Of a DNA stretch of 50,102 nt, positions 8,477-16,752 are shown piece by piece (the stretch's first letter is position 1; each line of letters starts with the position of its first letter). The notes under the pieces are model-generated. The model was given only the letters and a program-made list of their open reading frames with translations, did no database searches and was not told where the DNA came from. This stretch comes from a virus. The DNA is taken from positions 1 to 50,102 of the IMG/VR virus record IMGVR_UViG_3300018476_000481; one strand, given 5' to 3'. Both the position numbers and the translations under genes were made by a program.

Positions 8477-8764
8477 CTAGGCGGGGTCGTCGTTGTCCGG
8501 CTGCCGACCGATGTCACCGGCCTGGGCGGCCTTCTCCGCGGCACCCTGCTCGACGAGAGCCGCGGCACTGTCGCTGAGCTTGTCGGCGGCCAGGCGAAGT
8601 CGGCCGAACGCGGCCTCGAACTCCGCGTCGGTCATGTCCGCGACATCAGGGCTGATCGCGGCCAGCTCGAGCCGGCGCTTTGCCCGCGCCTCCACGATCT
8701 GCGCGACGGACGTCACGCCGATCTGAATGAGCGCGATCCAGTCCGCCGTTTGCAGCTTCTTCAC
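8477..8764 (-). CDS. Small helical protein in lysis cassette
   Basis: 95 residues from GTG at 8764. The start is supported by GGAGGT five bases upstream and a GTGA overlap with the stop of the preceding gene. It is largely helical, with an N-terminal amphipathic segment (DWIALIQIGVTSVAQIV) and an acidic middle. No family is recognised. Tight coupling to the holin-like gene suggests a role in lysis timing or membrane association. Confidence 0.6.
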   Translation of the reverse strand: MKKLQTADWIALIQIGVTSVAQIVEARAKRRLELAAISPDVADMTDAEFEAAFGRLRLAADKLSDSAAALVEQGAAEKAAQAGDIGRQPDNDDPA

Positions 8765-9567
8765 GCAACACCTCCACACGTCGTCTGGACCGGGAGCAGG
8801 ACCAGGCGCAACGCGGCGCCGGCAATCTGCAGCGCGCGATCCGTCGACCGCTCGAGCCGTTCCCAGATGGGTTTCACCAGGTCGAACAGGACGGCGATGG
8901 TGTTCTGCCTCGAGGCGCACGTGGTGAGCGCCTGGGCGGCGTCCGAGGCTTTCTGGAACGGGGAGAGCGCGCGGGTCGGCAGCGCCCCACATTCCCGCGT
9001 GACCGCCGGCGTGGGCGCATCGCGGCCCACCACCTTGAGAATGCCGCAGCCGATCTCGGTCTTCACCGCCGGGGCGAGCGACGACGTCGTGAGGCTTTGC
9101 GTCACGCCGTCCGCCAGACCCAGCGCCGTGGTCAATCGGTCGACGACGTCAGCCGTCTGTTCGCGCGCGGTCGCCTGCTGCACCGGCGTGGGGTTCTTGA
9201 TCGTCAGCGCGCAGCTCGAGGAGACGAGCGCGCCCAGCACCAGCGCGATGAAGAGGGCGCCAGAACCGTTGCCGTTCCCGGTGCCCGTGCCGGTCCCCGA
9301 CTTCTGGGCCTCTTCGAGCCCGTGCCAGGCGCCGGCGGCAATGCCGAGGACGTTGACGAGCATGATGAGATACGGCCAGGCGGTCTCGCGCGCGAAATTG
9401 CCGGCGCTGTACCCGTAGACAAAGACAAACAGCACCGAGACCACGAGCGCGGCCAGCGAAGCCCAACGGCCGCGCAGCCCGGCATTGCTCAACCACCGGC
9501 AGGCCGCGCCCACGACGCCGCCGACCATGAGACTGGTCGCTTGAGTGTCCATCCCGGTTTCAGTCAT
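8761..9567 (-). CDS. Holin-like membrane protein with internal lipobox segment
   Basis: 268 residues. The first about 85 residues hold two or three transmembrane helices (about 12-25, 36-53 and 62-82), like phage holins. A SGTGTGTGNGNGSG linker follows, then a fresh hydrophobic segment ALFIALVLGALVSSSC that looks like a lipoprotein signal with cysteine at about residue 113. The last about 150 residues are helical with several cysteines. Gene position directly after the cell-wall hydrolase fits a holin, and the second half resembles an outer-membrane lipoprotein such as a spanin. AGGAG nine bases upstream supports the ATG at 9567. It is first gene downstream of the late-promoter-like element. 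Confidence 0.6.
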   Translation of the reverse strand: MTETGMDTQATSLMVGGVVGAACRWLSNAGLRGRWASLAALVVSVLFVFVYGYSAGNFARETAWPYLIMLVNVLGIAAGAWHGLEEAQKSGTGTGTGNGNGSGALFIALVLGALVSSSCALTIKNPTPVQQATAREQTADVVDRLTTALGLADGVTQSLTTSSLAPAVKTEIGCGILKVVGRDAPTPAVTRECGALPTRALSPFQKASDAAQALTTCASRQNTIAVLFDLVKPIWERLERSTDRALQIAGAALRLVLLPVQTTCGGVA

Positions 9568-9615
9568 ACGGAGGCGCTCCTGATGTGGGCGTTCACGCGC
9601 GCTGCAAGACCGGGC

Positions 9616-9663
9616 CAGTATCGTACTGAGGCGACGACGGCCGAGTTTTCTGGTTACAGAAAC
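9616..9663 (-). promoter_or_regulatory. Late-promoter-like bipartite element, copy 1
   Basis: Read on the minus strand: a 19-base block GTTTCTGTAACCAGAAAAC (9663-9645) with inverted arms TTTCTG/CAGAAA, then 18 bases, then GTACGATACTG (9626-9616). The same two blocks with the same 18-base spacing occur at 26739-26786, while the spacer differs, so the blocks are under constraint. TACGAT could serve as a -10 hexamer, giving a start near 9613 and a leader of about 45 bases to the holin-like gene. It lies in the 118-base gap 9568-9685, which holds no gene. Confidence 0.7.
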
Positions 9664-9685
9664 TCCGGCCCGACGGCGCGCAGAT

Positions 9686-10195
9686 TCAATACAGGCGGAA
9701 GAAGGTGTGATGACCGACGACGGCGATCGGTGTGGCCCGGCCTGGCTTCGCCCAGTCAGGCGGGTTGTGTTTCAGGAGTTCCGTCGTGAGGTACGAGTCG
9801 GCGCCATTCGTCAGATCGAGCAGGGCGCCCCCGATGATGCCCTCGGCGATCCACGCGAGCTGGTTGACGTTCGCACCCACCGGTTGCCGGGTCAGGAGCG
9901 CCTCGGCGAGCTGGTAGACGCGCCTGGTGTTGGGGGATAGTGGCTCCCACCAGCACGAAAACTGCCCGATGTCTCTGCCGGTTTTCACGACCGACTTCAG
10001 ACAAATCCCCCGGTAGGTTTCACCCCACCAGTCTGGCTTCTGATCGTGGCCAAGGTCGGCGGTCACTCGATTTCGAATGACACAACCGACGGCGATCTGC
10101 CCTTCGATCGGCTCACTCGCCGCCTCGCCGGACAGCGTACAGATCAGCGCGATCCGATCGGTGAGCGCCGCGCGGATCTGATCGGGTCGCATCAT
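9686..10195 (-). CDS. Endolysin-like cell-wall hydrolase (SleB/Hydrolase_2 type)
   Basis: 169 residues from the ATG pair at 10195/10192. The GEAASEPIEGQIAVGCVIRN segment (about residues 18-40), the following NRV and a later GQFSCWWE match the SleB/Hydrolase_2 family of peptidoglycan hydrolases; the Glu in GEA is the likely catalytic acid. There is no signal peptide, so release through a holin is expected. It is coupled to the PAS-domain gene by an ATGA overlap and is the last gene before the second late-promoter-like site. The frame extends upstream only inside the PAS gene. Confidence 0.8.
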   Translation of the reverse strand: MMRPDQIRAALTDRIALICTLSGEAASEPIEGQIAVGCVIRNRVTADLGHDQKPDWWGETYRGICLKSVVKTGRDIGQFSCWWEPLSPNTRRVYQLAEALLTRQPVGANVNQLAWIAEGIIGGALLDLTNGADSYLTTELLKHNPPDWAKPGRATPIAVVGHHTFFRLY

Positions 10196-10911
10196 GACGG
10201 CTGGTCCACGCTCGTGCTGCCGGCGGCCGCCACAGGAGCCGGAAAGAACTCCGGCGGCGGATCGACGGCGCCCATCCACGCCAGCACCGTATCCGTGCCG
10301 GGCTCGAGGATGGGCTGCATGCTCCAGCTGCAGAGCCCGCTGCGCAGCGCGCCAGGGCGCTGCGTCACGCACCGCGCCGTCGATCGGAAAGGCCGCTCGT
10401 CGGAGATGGCGTGATGCCACGCGCGCACAAACGGATCCCGATCTTGCGGAATGACCACGTTGATCCAGCCTCGGCCGCGCATGTCCTCACACGAGGTGTC
10501 GAAGGCGCGCTCGAACGCGGCATTGACGGACGTGATATCCCCCAAGGCGTTCGTCTCGAACATCGGGCGATCAACGACGATGTCGAACATCGTGGAGAGC
10601 CGCGCCTGGCTCATCACCGCGGCCTTGCCGGCGGTCGTCACCTTGTCGTACAGCGAGCTGCCGCCGTTCGGCCCCAGCAGCGCGCGAATCTGGGCGGTCT
10701 CGCCTTTGACGTCCGCGATCTGTTTCGAGCACGCGTGGAGTTGCGCCGGGTCGAACGCCGCGAGCTTGAGATTCGTGGCGCTCACGCCCCTAAAGAACGC
10801 GATCGAGGGCTTCAGCATGAACTTCCAGCCCAGCGAGAGCACGCCCGCCCCCGTGATGCCGAGCGCCGCCTCGAGCGCGTAGAGATTGTCGATCCAGGGT
10901 GCGGTCATCAT
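10192..10911 (-). CDS. Membrane-anchored PAS-domain protein in lysis module
   Basis: 239 residues. An N-terminal hydrophobic segment (about 10-32, LEAALGITGAGVLSLGWKFML) anchors it. A helical linker follows (about 45-95), then a PAS fold (about 105-200) with FDIVVDRPMFETNALGDITS, VNAAFERAF, MRGRGWINVVIPQDRD and a final beta-sheet region. There is no kinase, GGDEF or other output domain. PAS domains sense redox, light or small ligands, or mediate dimerisation. Here it directly precedes the hydrolase by ATGA overlap, which suggests a sensor that tunes holin or lysis timing. That role is inference. Confidence 0.7.
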   Translation of the reverse strand: MMTAPWIDNLYALEAALGITGAGVLSLGWKFMLKPSIAFFRGVSATNLKLAAFDPAQLHACSKQIADVKGETAQIRALLGPNGGSSLYDKVTTAGKAAVMSQARLSTMFDIVVDRPMFETNALGDITSVNAAFERAFDTSCEDMRGRGWINVVIPQDRDPFVRAWHHAISDERPFRSTARCVTQRPGALRSGLCSWSMQPILEPGTDTVLAWMGAVDPPPEFFPAPVAAAGSTSVDQPS

Positions 10912-12036
10912 CTACCCCTGCTTCCAGGACAGCAGCGTCACGCCGGCCGTGCGCGTCGTGTCCATGCTGGTCACAAAGAATCCGACCTCGTCAGCCGTTA
11001 GAAAGTTCGTCCGGCCGACCGAATAGATCGCCGTGAAGTGCTGGCCGTCACCGCTGACCGAATACACCCGGTTCGAGCCGTCGTCCGCCAGGCGAAGGAA
11101 GATCGGGGTGGTGGGATAGAGAAAATGATCCCCCACGACCGCAGCGTTGAACGACGTCGCGGTGTTGTATTGAAAAATGCCCACAGACATGCCGTTGTCG
11201 ACGCCCAGCACAAAGCCCTGCAGTTTGCCGTCCGACGACTGCCGAAACATCAGCCCGAACGTCGAGTTGTTGCCGAAGACCTGCCGGAACTGGGCGGTCG
11301 GCAAGAAGGCGGCGGTGATGGTGTAGGGCGTCGACGGCGCGGCCTTCTTTCGGATCCGCAGGCTGGCCCCGGATTGCGTGGGCGCCTCGAGGTAGATCCC
11401 GCCGTTCGTCGTGTCGACCGTCGCGCTGCCCTGGTTCACCCAGGCGAAGTCGCCATTGACCGGCGGCGTCATTGGGAAGAGGGGGCCCCACGGCACCCAG
11501 GCGGATCCCGAGTATCGCGACGCGTAGAAACTGTTCGTGTAGAACACCGCGTCGCCGGAACTCGGCGAGCCAGGCTCGCTGCCAAACGCGGTGGTTCCGA
11601 CGAGGTTGCCGCTGCCGCCGGCCGACCCGTTCGACGCCGCGGTAATCCGGCCCTTGGCGTCGACCGTCAGGTTGGTGTTCGTATAGCTACCGGGCGTGAC
11701 CGCGGTCGACGCGAGCGTCGCGGCCTGGGAACCGGTGCCGGGCCCGGCCGTCACGTCTCCCGTCAACTGATTCAGCCCACCGCCGCCGGTGTCGAACGCC
11801 ACCCACCCGGTGTTCCCACTCCCAGACGCCTTCTTGTAGACCGCGCCGTTCGTCCGGTGGTACGTCGACCCAGCCGGAGCCGTGGCGGCCCCTTCCGGAT
11901 CCGCCGTGCCGCTCAACACCTTCAGTCCGTTCGTGAACTGAAACACCTGCGCGATGCGCGTTTGGGCGGCCATCAGGCCACCGCACAGCAACACGATCAG
12001 GACCACCAGGTGCCGCGCCGTGAATCGTCGCTTCAT
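10912..12036 (-). CDS. Tail fibre-like protein with lectin-type C-terminal domain
   Basis: 374 residues from ATG at 12036, chosen because GGGAG lies eight bases upstream; another ATG at 12054 overlaps the preceding stop. The N-terminus has a hydrophobic segment (HLVVLIVLLCGGLMAAQ) resembling a signal peptide. The middle is Gly/Ser/Thr-rich, including NQLTGDVTAGPGTG and NLTVDAKGRITAASNG motifs typical of phage tail fibres. The last about 190 residues form a concanavalin A-like sandwich. An N-terminal signal on a fibre is odd for a virion part assembled in the cytoplasm. Confidence 0.7.
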   Translation of the reverse strand: MKRRFTARHLVVLIVLLCGGLMAAQTRIAQVFQFTNGLKVLSGTADPEGAATAPAGSTYHRTNGAVYKKASGSGNTGWVAFDTGGGGLNQLTGDVTAGPGTGSQAATLASTAVTPGSYTNTNLTVDAKGRITAASNGSAGGSGNLVGTTAFGSEPGSPSSGDAVFYTNSFYASRYSGSAWVPWGPLFPMTPPVNGDFAWVNQGSATVDTTNGGIYLEAPTQSGASLRIRKKAAPSTPYTITAAFLPTAQFRQVFGNNSTFGLMFRQSSDGKLQGFVLGVDNGMSVGIFQYNTATSFNAAVVGDHFLYPTTPIFLRLADDGSNRVYSVSGDGQHFTAIYSVGRTNFLTADEVGFFVTSMDTTRTAGVTLLSWKQG

Positions 12037-12050
12037 CGTTCGTTCTCCCG

Positions 12051-15000
12051 TCATATCCGATAGCCCTCGAGGAACCCGTACAGCTGCATGTCCGCGTCCG
12101 TCGCGCCGCCGCCGGCGATCGGCAACATCCAGTACTCGACCTCGCCCGTCGCGCGCGGAATCACCAGCACCTGTTCGTCGAAGACCGCGGTGGCGTTCGT
12201 CACGCCCTCGACCACGGACGTGTCGCCGCTCGGGTCTTCGCCGGCCAGGAAAATCGACGGCTTGACGGTCCCCGCGGCGGTCGCCGAGAAGATGCGGGCC
12301 CGCTGGCCATGCGTGCCTGGAATCTCGCCCCAGTTGATCCGAAACGGCCGCCAGTTGAACGGCACCGCGACGCCGCCGTCCGTCAAACACGTTTCGTGGC
12401 GCGAGCCACCAATCCATTGCTGCGACATGAAGGCCTCGTACTGGAAGAAGGAGAGCTCACCGACGCGCGTGCCCAGATCGAGCAGGGTCAGCCCCACGAC
12501 GAACCGTGAGAGCGCGATCTGCATCCCGAGCACCGCGTGCTTGCGCTGCGCATATCCGGTGGCGGTGGCGCCCTGCCGATGCGTCACGGCCACCACCTCC
12601 CCCGGCGACCGGCGGATGCTGTGCAGCATGGATTCGGCCCGCGCCGGCTGCGGCATGTACCGGCTCTCCCGCAGGTGCGCGAGTGCGACGCCGCGGGCCA
12701 TCCCCGCCGATCGGCGCCACGTCAGGGACATCGACTCGTCCGGCTCCCGGTCGTCATACCGATCGGCTGATTGCGAGACCGCGTCTTCCTCGGTGACCGC
12801 CGGCTGCAGCGTCACGTTGCCCAGCTCGTCGTACCGATCGGCGTACTCGTATGGCAACGCGTTCGCAAAGCCCTGGTCCGTGACTTGGATGCCGAAGGTC
12901 CGGTCGACGATGTCGAACCGCTCGTCGAGTTCGGCCGTCGCGTCGGCGTGGGGGTTGTGGACCGCGACGACCATTTGGCCGTTCGGCTTGATGCCAACCT
13001 TCAGCTTTCCGCTCGGACCGATGTCCTGGAAGAACTGATCGACGGTCATGTCGCCGGCCAGCCACCGCTGCGCGCCCGGCCCTTGTTCCATCACCTCGAG
13101 GCCATCAATCGCCGCCTGGTCCAGGCTGGCGTCGTCCAGCCTCGCCGTCCCGTCGGTGAAGACCGGTTCCTGATCGAAGTCGCCCGTGATGGACGGTACG
13201 TCGGTCAGCACGGCGTTCTTCGCGATCATCCGGAGCTGCTCGTAGAGCGACGTCTCCACGTCCGTGACCGCGACGTTCGCGTGCCCTTTGAGGTTGACGC
13301 GGAAGGCTTCCTGGTCGAAGCCGTCGACGCCGAGGATGCGGCCGGCCATCGGCCCGGTGACGAACATCATGCACGGCGTGTAGGCGCCGGCGGTGTACGG
13401 CAGCGCGCCGAAGCGCGCGGTGTAGCCCGGCTTCCCGGGCGCCAGGAGGTCACCGCCGTATTGGCCCTCGTCGACGCGGACGCCGTTCAGGTAGGCGGAG
13501 ATGTATTCCCAGCACGGCCGGCCCGACAGCAGGAATCCGTCCCACTCGAACCCGGTCAGGTCCTTAACCTTGCCGACGTGGACCGGCGTCACGACCCCGG
13601 ACGGCACGGGCGCGCCCGCGATGACCTCGTAGCCGCTCGAGGACCAGTCGTACGTCCAGTACACGTCGCTGTTTCCGTTGACCTGGCTCGTCGGCACGAT
13701 GAACCGCTTGTCGAAGGGGTTCGTCGGGTGCCGCCGGAAATAGAACTCGTAGTAGTCGACGCCGGCCAGCGGCGTGATCGCCAGGCGGACCGGACGCAGG
13801 TAGCCCGCGGAGAAGATCGACGCGACGTCCGGAAACTCGCCAGGAAAGAGCGCCGTCCGCGTTCCGTCGTCCATCACGGCGACGACCGCGACATAGGCGA
13901 ACGGATTGACGGCCAGCAGGCCGCCTGGCGTGATCGGCGTCGCGGCCTCGGAGGCGAGGGTCGGGAAGTGCGTGAAGCGCACGCCCGTAACCGGGTCGTT
14001 GGTTTCGAGATAGTGCGAGAACTTGACCTGCCCGGTGAGGATGCGGCCGATGTAGAACCGGTAGCTATCCGCCCCGTCGTTGTCGCACGCGGCGTCGATG
14101 GCCGCGTTGTCCGCGGTGATGACGACCGGCGTGATGCTCGACGGCAGGAACGGCATCGGGTCGCTCTCGACGCCGGCGACGACCCGCGCGACCTGGACGT
14201 AGTACGCGTCGCCCGGGTTGTCGCCGAGGTTGATGGCGCCCATGCCGACGGCTTCACTCGAGGTGAGGCCCGTCGGCGCCGCCGCGATGTCGCCATAGCT
14301 CGCGACCGGCGAGGCGCCGCCGTTCCCGCCGCGGCCCGCCTCGTCGTCGACGAACACGATCGGCCCAGCGTCCGAGCCTTCGTCTGAGAGCACACCGAAC
14401 GCGACCGGCACGGCCCGCTCCTGCGTCTCCGGCGGCGCCTCCGGAAAGATGTCGATGATCCGATCGTCCCAGAGCTTCTTCGACAGCCGCTTCGCAATCC
14501 AGCCCTTGGCGTGAATCACGAATTGGTAGTCCACCGACAGGTCGCAGCGATCGACGAACCCGCGAAAGACGATCAGCGGCTGGAGCTGCTGCCGGCGGGC
14601 CTCGTCCGTGATGCAATACAGCGTGAACTCTTTACCCCGCAGCGCGCGCTGCGCATCCCGGCCCAACATGCCCCGCAGCTGCATGAGCCCGTCGGCGCCA
14701 GGCAGATCCGAATAGGTCACGTCGCATGTCGGGACCTGGATGAGCCCGCGGCGGTCCGACAGCGGAAAGCTGATGTCCCCCACCGATAACATCAGCTCGT
14801 CCTTATAGCCGTCGTTGTAGCCGTCTGGGTCGGCGATCGAGATGGGCGACCACGGGAATCGCTTCGGCGTGCCGTCGACGTCGCGATGCGCGAGCACGGA
14901 CCAGTACAACGGGCCTTCGACCCCGAGCAGCGCGTTCAGATGCTCAAAGTCGACCGTGGAGACGTCGCCGAGCGCGAAGAACGCGGGGTCCGTGACGTTC

Positions 15001-15968
15001 GCGTAGTGCGTGTCCGTCTCGTCCTGGCTCCAGTCCAGCGTCGTGATGCGGACCTCATCCATGCGGCCCGGGATCGTCGGGGTCGGTGTCGCGTCAGCCC
15101 CGATGTAGAGCGGGTCCAGTCCGGTGTAGCCGCCGCTGTTATAGGCGGCGCCGGCGTTCGTGCGGACCTTGTTGAGCACGACGAAGTTCGGCTTGGCGTT
15201 GCCGGGCCCGCCGTCCCAGCCGGCCTCGAGCAGGTTCCACGCGTTGAGCGTCATCGGCACGCTCGACACCGCGGCCGCGAAGTCCCGCGTGTTCGCGCCG
15301 CCCACCAGATGCCCGGTGGCGTCCATCCCCATCTTGTAGTTGAGGAAGTTCGGGTCCTTGTGCAGGAGGTCGCCAGCGACGAAGCTCGTCGGGTAGAACC
15401 ACATCAACATCCGGAGCTTGCCGGTGACGCTGAGGAACGTCCCGCTCGCCGACAGGTATTGTGTCGACCCGTTCAGGCTCAGGCCGTCGCCGATCTGGCC
15501 GGCGATGTTCGGTGGCGCGCCCACCGCCGTGGCGTTGTAGCCGAAGTAGGCCGAGTCCTTCAGCTTGTTCGCGCCCGTCGGCAAGTGCAGCACGAAGCGA
15601 TACCCGCTGCCGAAGCCGTCGTTGTTCCAAATGCCGTGCGGGTTCGCCTGGTCGGTCGTGATGGCCGGGTTGCCGACGGCCACGTAAATGACCGTGTCGA
15701 CGCTATCCGACAGGGACGGGATGCGGATCCACGCCACGATCTCGCCGGTCGTCGAGTCCCACTTTTCGATCTCCCAATCGAGCTTCGTGGTGAGCGCGGC
15801 CTCCGCGTAGAACCCGATGTCATAGCCGGACGCGTTCCGCACGACGCCGCCGGCACCGACGGCACGCAAGAATGAAAACGTGCCGCGGAACAGGAACGCA
15901 AAGTCCGTCCGGGGCCCGGCGACCTTCGTGTGGTCAATCGTGATCGACCGTGAGTACGCGAACGCCAT
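12051..15968 (-). CDS. Large tail tip/hub protein with DUF2341 and LamG-type domains
   Basis: 1305 residues, the largest gene here. Residues about 1-115 match DUF2341 (SITIDHTKV ... YDIGFYAEAAL ... IYVAVGNP). About 130-325 is a LamG/concanavalin A-like lectin domain (GDGLSLNGSTQYL ... MDEVRI). The remainder resembles phage tail-tip or hub proteins, with fibronectin-like segments in the middle and a C-terminal part (LTWRRSAGMARGVALAHLRE onward) like baseplate hub domains. It follows the distal-tail gene and precedes a fibre gene, the position of lambda J. Carrying the lectin at the N-terminus is unusual for a J-like protein. Confidence 0.75.
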   Translation of the reverse strand: MAFAYSRSITIDHTKVAGPRTDFAFLFRGTFSFLRAVGAGGVVRNASGYDIGFYAEAALTTKLDWEIEKWDSTTGEIVAWIRIPSLSDSVDTVIYVAVGNPAITTDQANPHGIWNNDGFGSGYRFVLHLPTGANKLKDSAYFGYNATAVGAPPNIAGQIGDGLSLNGSTQYLSASGTFLSVTGKLRMLMWFYPTSFVAGDLLHKDPNFLNYKMGMDATGHLVGGANTRDFAAAVSSVPMTLNAWNLLEAGWDGGPGNAKPNFVVLNKVRTNAGAAYNSGGYTGLDPLYIGADATPTPTIPGRMDEVRITTLDWSQDETDTHYANVTDPAFFALGDVSTVDFEHLNALLGVEGPLYWSVLAHRDVDGTPKRFPWSPISIADPDGYNDGYKDELMLSVGDISFPLSDRRGLIQVPTCDVTYSDLPGADGLMQLRGMLGRDAQRALRGKEFTLYCITDEARRQQLQPLIVFRGFVDRCDLSVDYQFVIHAKGWIAKRLSKKLWDDRIIDIFPEAPPETQERAVPVAFGVLSDEGSDAGPIVFVDDEAGRGGNGGASPVASYGDIAAAPTGLTSSEAVGMGAINLGDNPGDAYYVQVARVVAGVESDPMPFLPSSITPVVITADNAAIDAACDNDGADSYRFYIGRILTGQVKFSHYLETNDPVTGVRFTHFPTLASEAATPITPGGLLAVNPFAYVAVVAVMDDGTRTALFPGEFPDVASIFSAGYLRPVRLAITPLAGVDYYEFYFRRHPTNPFDKRFIVPTSQVNGNSDVYWTYDWSSSGYEVIAGAPVPSGVVTPVHVGKVKDLTGFEWDGFLLSGRPCWEYISAYLNGVRVDEGQYGGDLLAPGKPGYTARFGALPYTAGAYTPCMMFVTGPMAGRILGVDGFDQEAFRVNLKGHANVAVTDVETSLYEQLRMIAKNAVLTDVPSITGDFDQEPVFTDGTARLDDASLDQAAIDGLEVMEQGPGAQRWLAGDMTVDQFFQDIGPSGKLKVGIKPNGQMVVAVHNPHADATAELDERFDIVDRTFGIQVTDQGFANALPYEYADRYDELGNVTLQPAVTEEDAVSQSADRYDDREPDESMSLTWRRSAGMARGVALAHLRESRYMPQPARAESMLHSIRRSPGEVVAVTHRQGATATGYAQRKHAVLGMQIALSRFVVGLTLLDLGTRVGELSFFQYEAFMSQQWIGGSRHETCLTDGGVAVPFNWRPFRINWGEIPGTHGQRARIFSATAAGTVKPSIFLAGEDPSGDTSVVEGVTNATAVFDEQVLVIPRATGEVEYWMLPIAGGGATDADMQLYGFLEGYRI

Positions 15969-15972
15969 CGGC

Positions 15973-16752
15973 CTACCAGGGCAATCCGCGCGAGAGTACC
16001 CGCACCGGCAACGGCACGGCCCAGCCGGCGGCGCCGAAGGGACGCCGCGTCAATCCGTCATCGCCCAGGCGGACGAGCCAGGCTTCGTTTACGACCGCAT
16101 TCGGCACAAACCAGATCGGCCGCGCCGATCCCTGGGCGGCCTGATGCAAGGCCTCGAGGTCCGCGAGCTGCGCCGCGGTCACGACGACGGCGCCGTCGAT
16201 CGCTTCGCGGCGGCCGGCCTGTTGATACACCAGCTCGATCCCGAACGCGGTCTCGAGCCGCACGTTCTTCCACCGCTGGGCCAGCACCGTGCTCGGGCTG
16301 AGCTCGTAGGTGGTGTCCAGCGTGCGGTACGTCGACCCGAGATGGAGCGCGCCCAGGATGATCGGCGCCGCGTTGCCGGTCACCCGCAGCCGCCAGTACT
16401 GCTTGGCGGAGAGGCCGGTGCCGGCGATGAATGGACTGGAATAGAACCCGTCAGCGCCGACCGTCGGCACCGCGAAGCTGGCGCTGACATCTGCGCCGCC
16501 TGGTGCCGCCCCGCCCTCGAGCACGGCCGCCACCGTGAGGTTGCTGTTACCCAGGATCGAGAAGGCCGGCAGCACTGGGGCCGAGAAGGCGAACCGCAGC
16601 TCGAGATTGACCTCCGCGATCTTGAACGGATACGCCCAGCTGCCGTTGTTCAGGCGCTCGACGTAATAACCCGTCAACGGGGTGCCTGACTGCACCGTGA
16701 TCGAGACGGCCTGGTCGATCAGGTTGTCGCCAGGGCGCGCGTAGACAATCAT
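15973..16752 (-). CDS. Distal tail / tail tip component
   Basis: 259 residues, beta-rich, with no signal peptide. It overlaps the tape-measure gene by 4 bases and sits between it and the large hub gene, the place of lambda M/L or Dit-type proteins. A jelly-roll-like middle (VSASFAVPTVGADGFYSSPF ... YWRLRVTG) could form the ring that joins tail tube and fibre. The family assignment rests mostly on synteny. Confidence 0.65.
   Translation of the reverse strand: MIVYARPGDNLIDQAVSITVQSGTPLTGYYVERLNNGSWAYPFKIAEVNLELRFAFSAPVLPAFSILGNSNLTVAAVLEGGAAPGGADVSASFAVPTVGADGFYSSPFIAGTGLSAKQYWRLRVTGNAAPIILGALHLGSTYRTLDTTYELSPSTVLAQRWKNVRLETAFGIELVYQQAGRREAIDGAVVVTAAQLADLEALHQAAQGSARPIWFVPNAVVNEAWLVRLGDDGLTRRPFGAAGWAVPLPVRVLSRGLPW

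Noticed and set aside
9645-9663. Rho-independent terminator at the 19-base palindrome
   Set aside because: The stem is short and AT-rich with no T run after it, and the same sequence recurs with a fixed-distance downstream box, which fits a binding or promoter site better.
12771-14387. A 538-codon plus-strand frame opposite the hub gene
   Set aside because: Arg/Asp-rich composition without a fold or ribosome site; the opposite strand carries a convincing 1305-residue gene.
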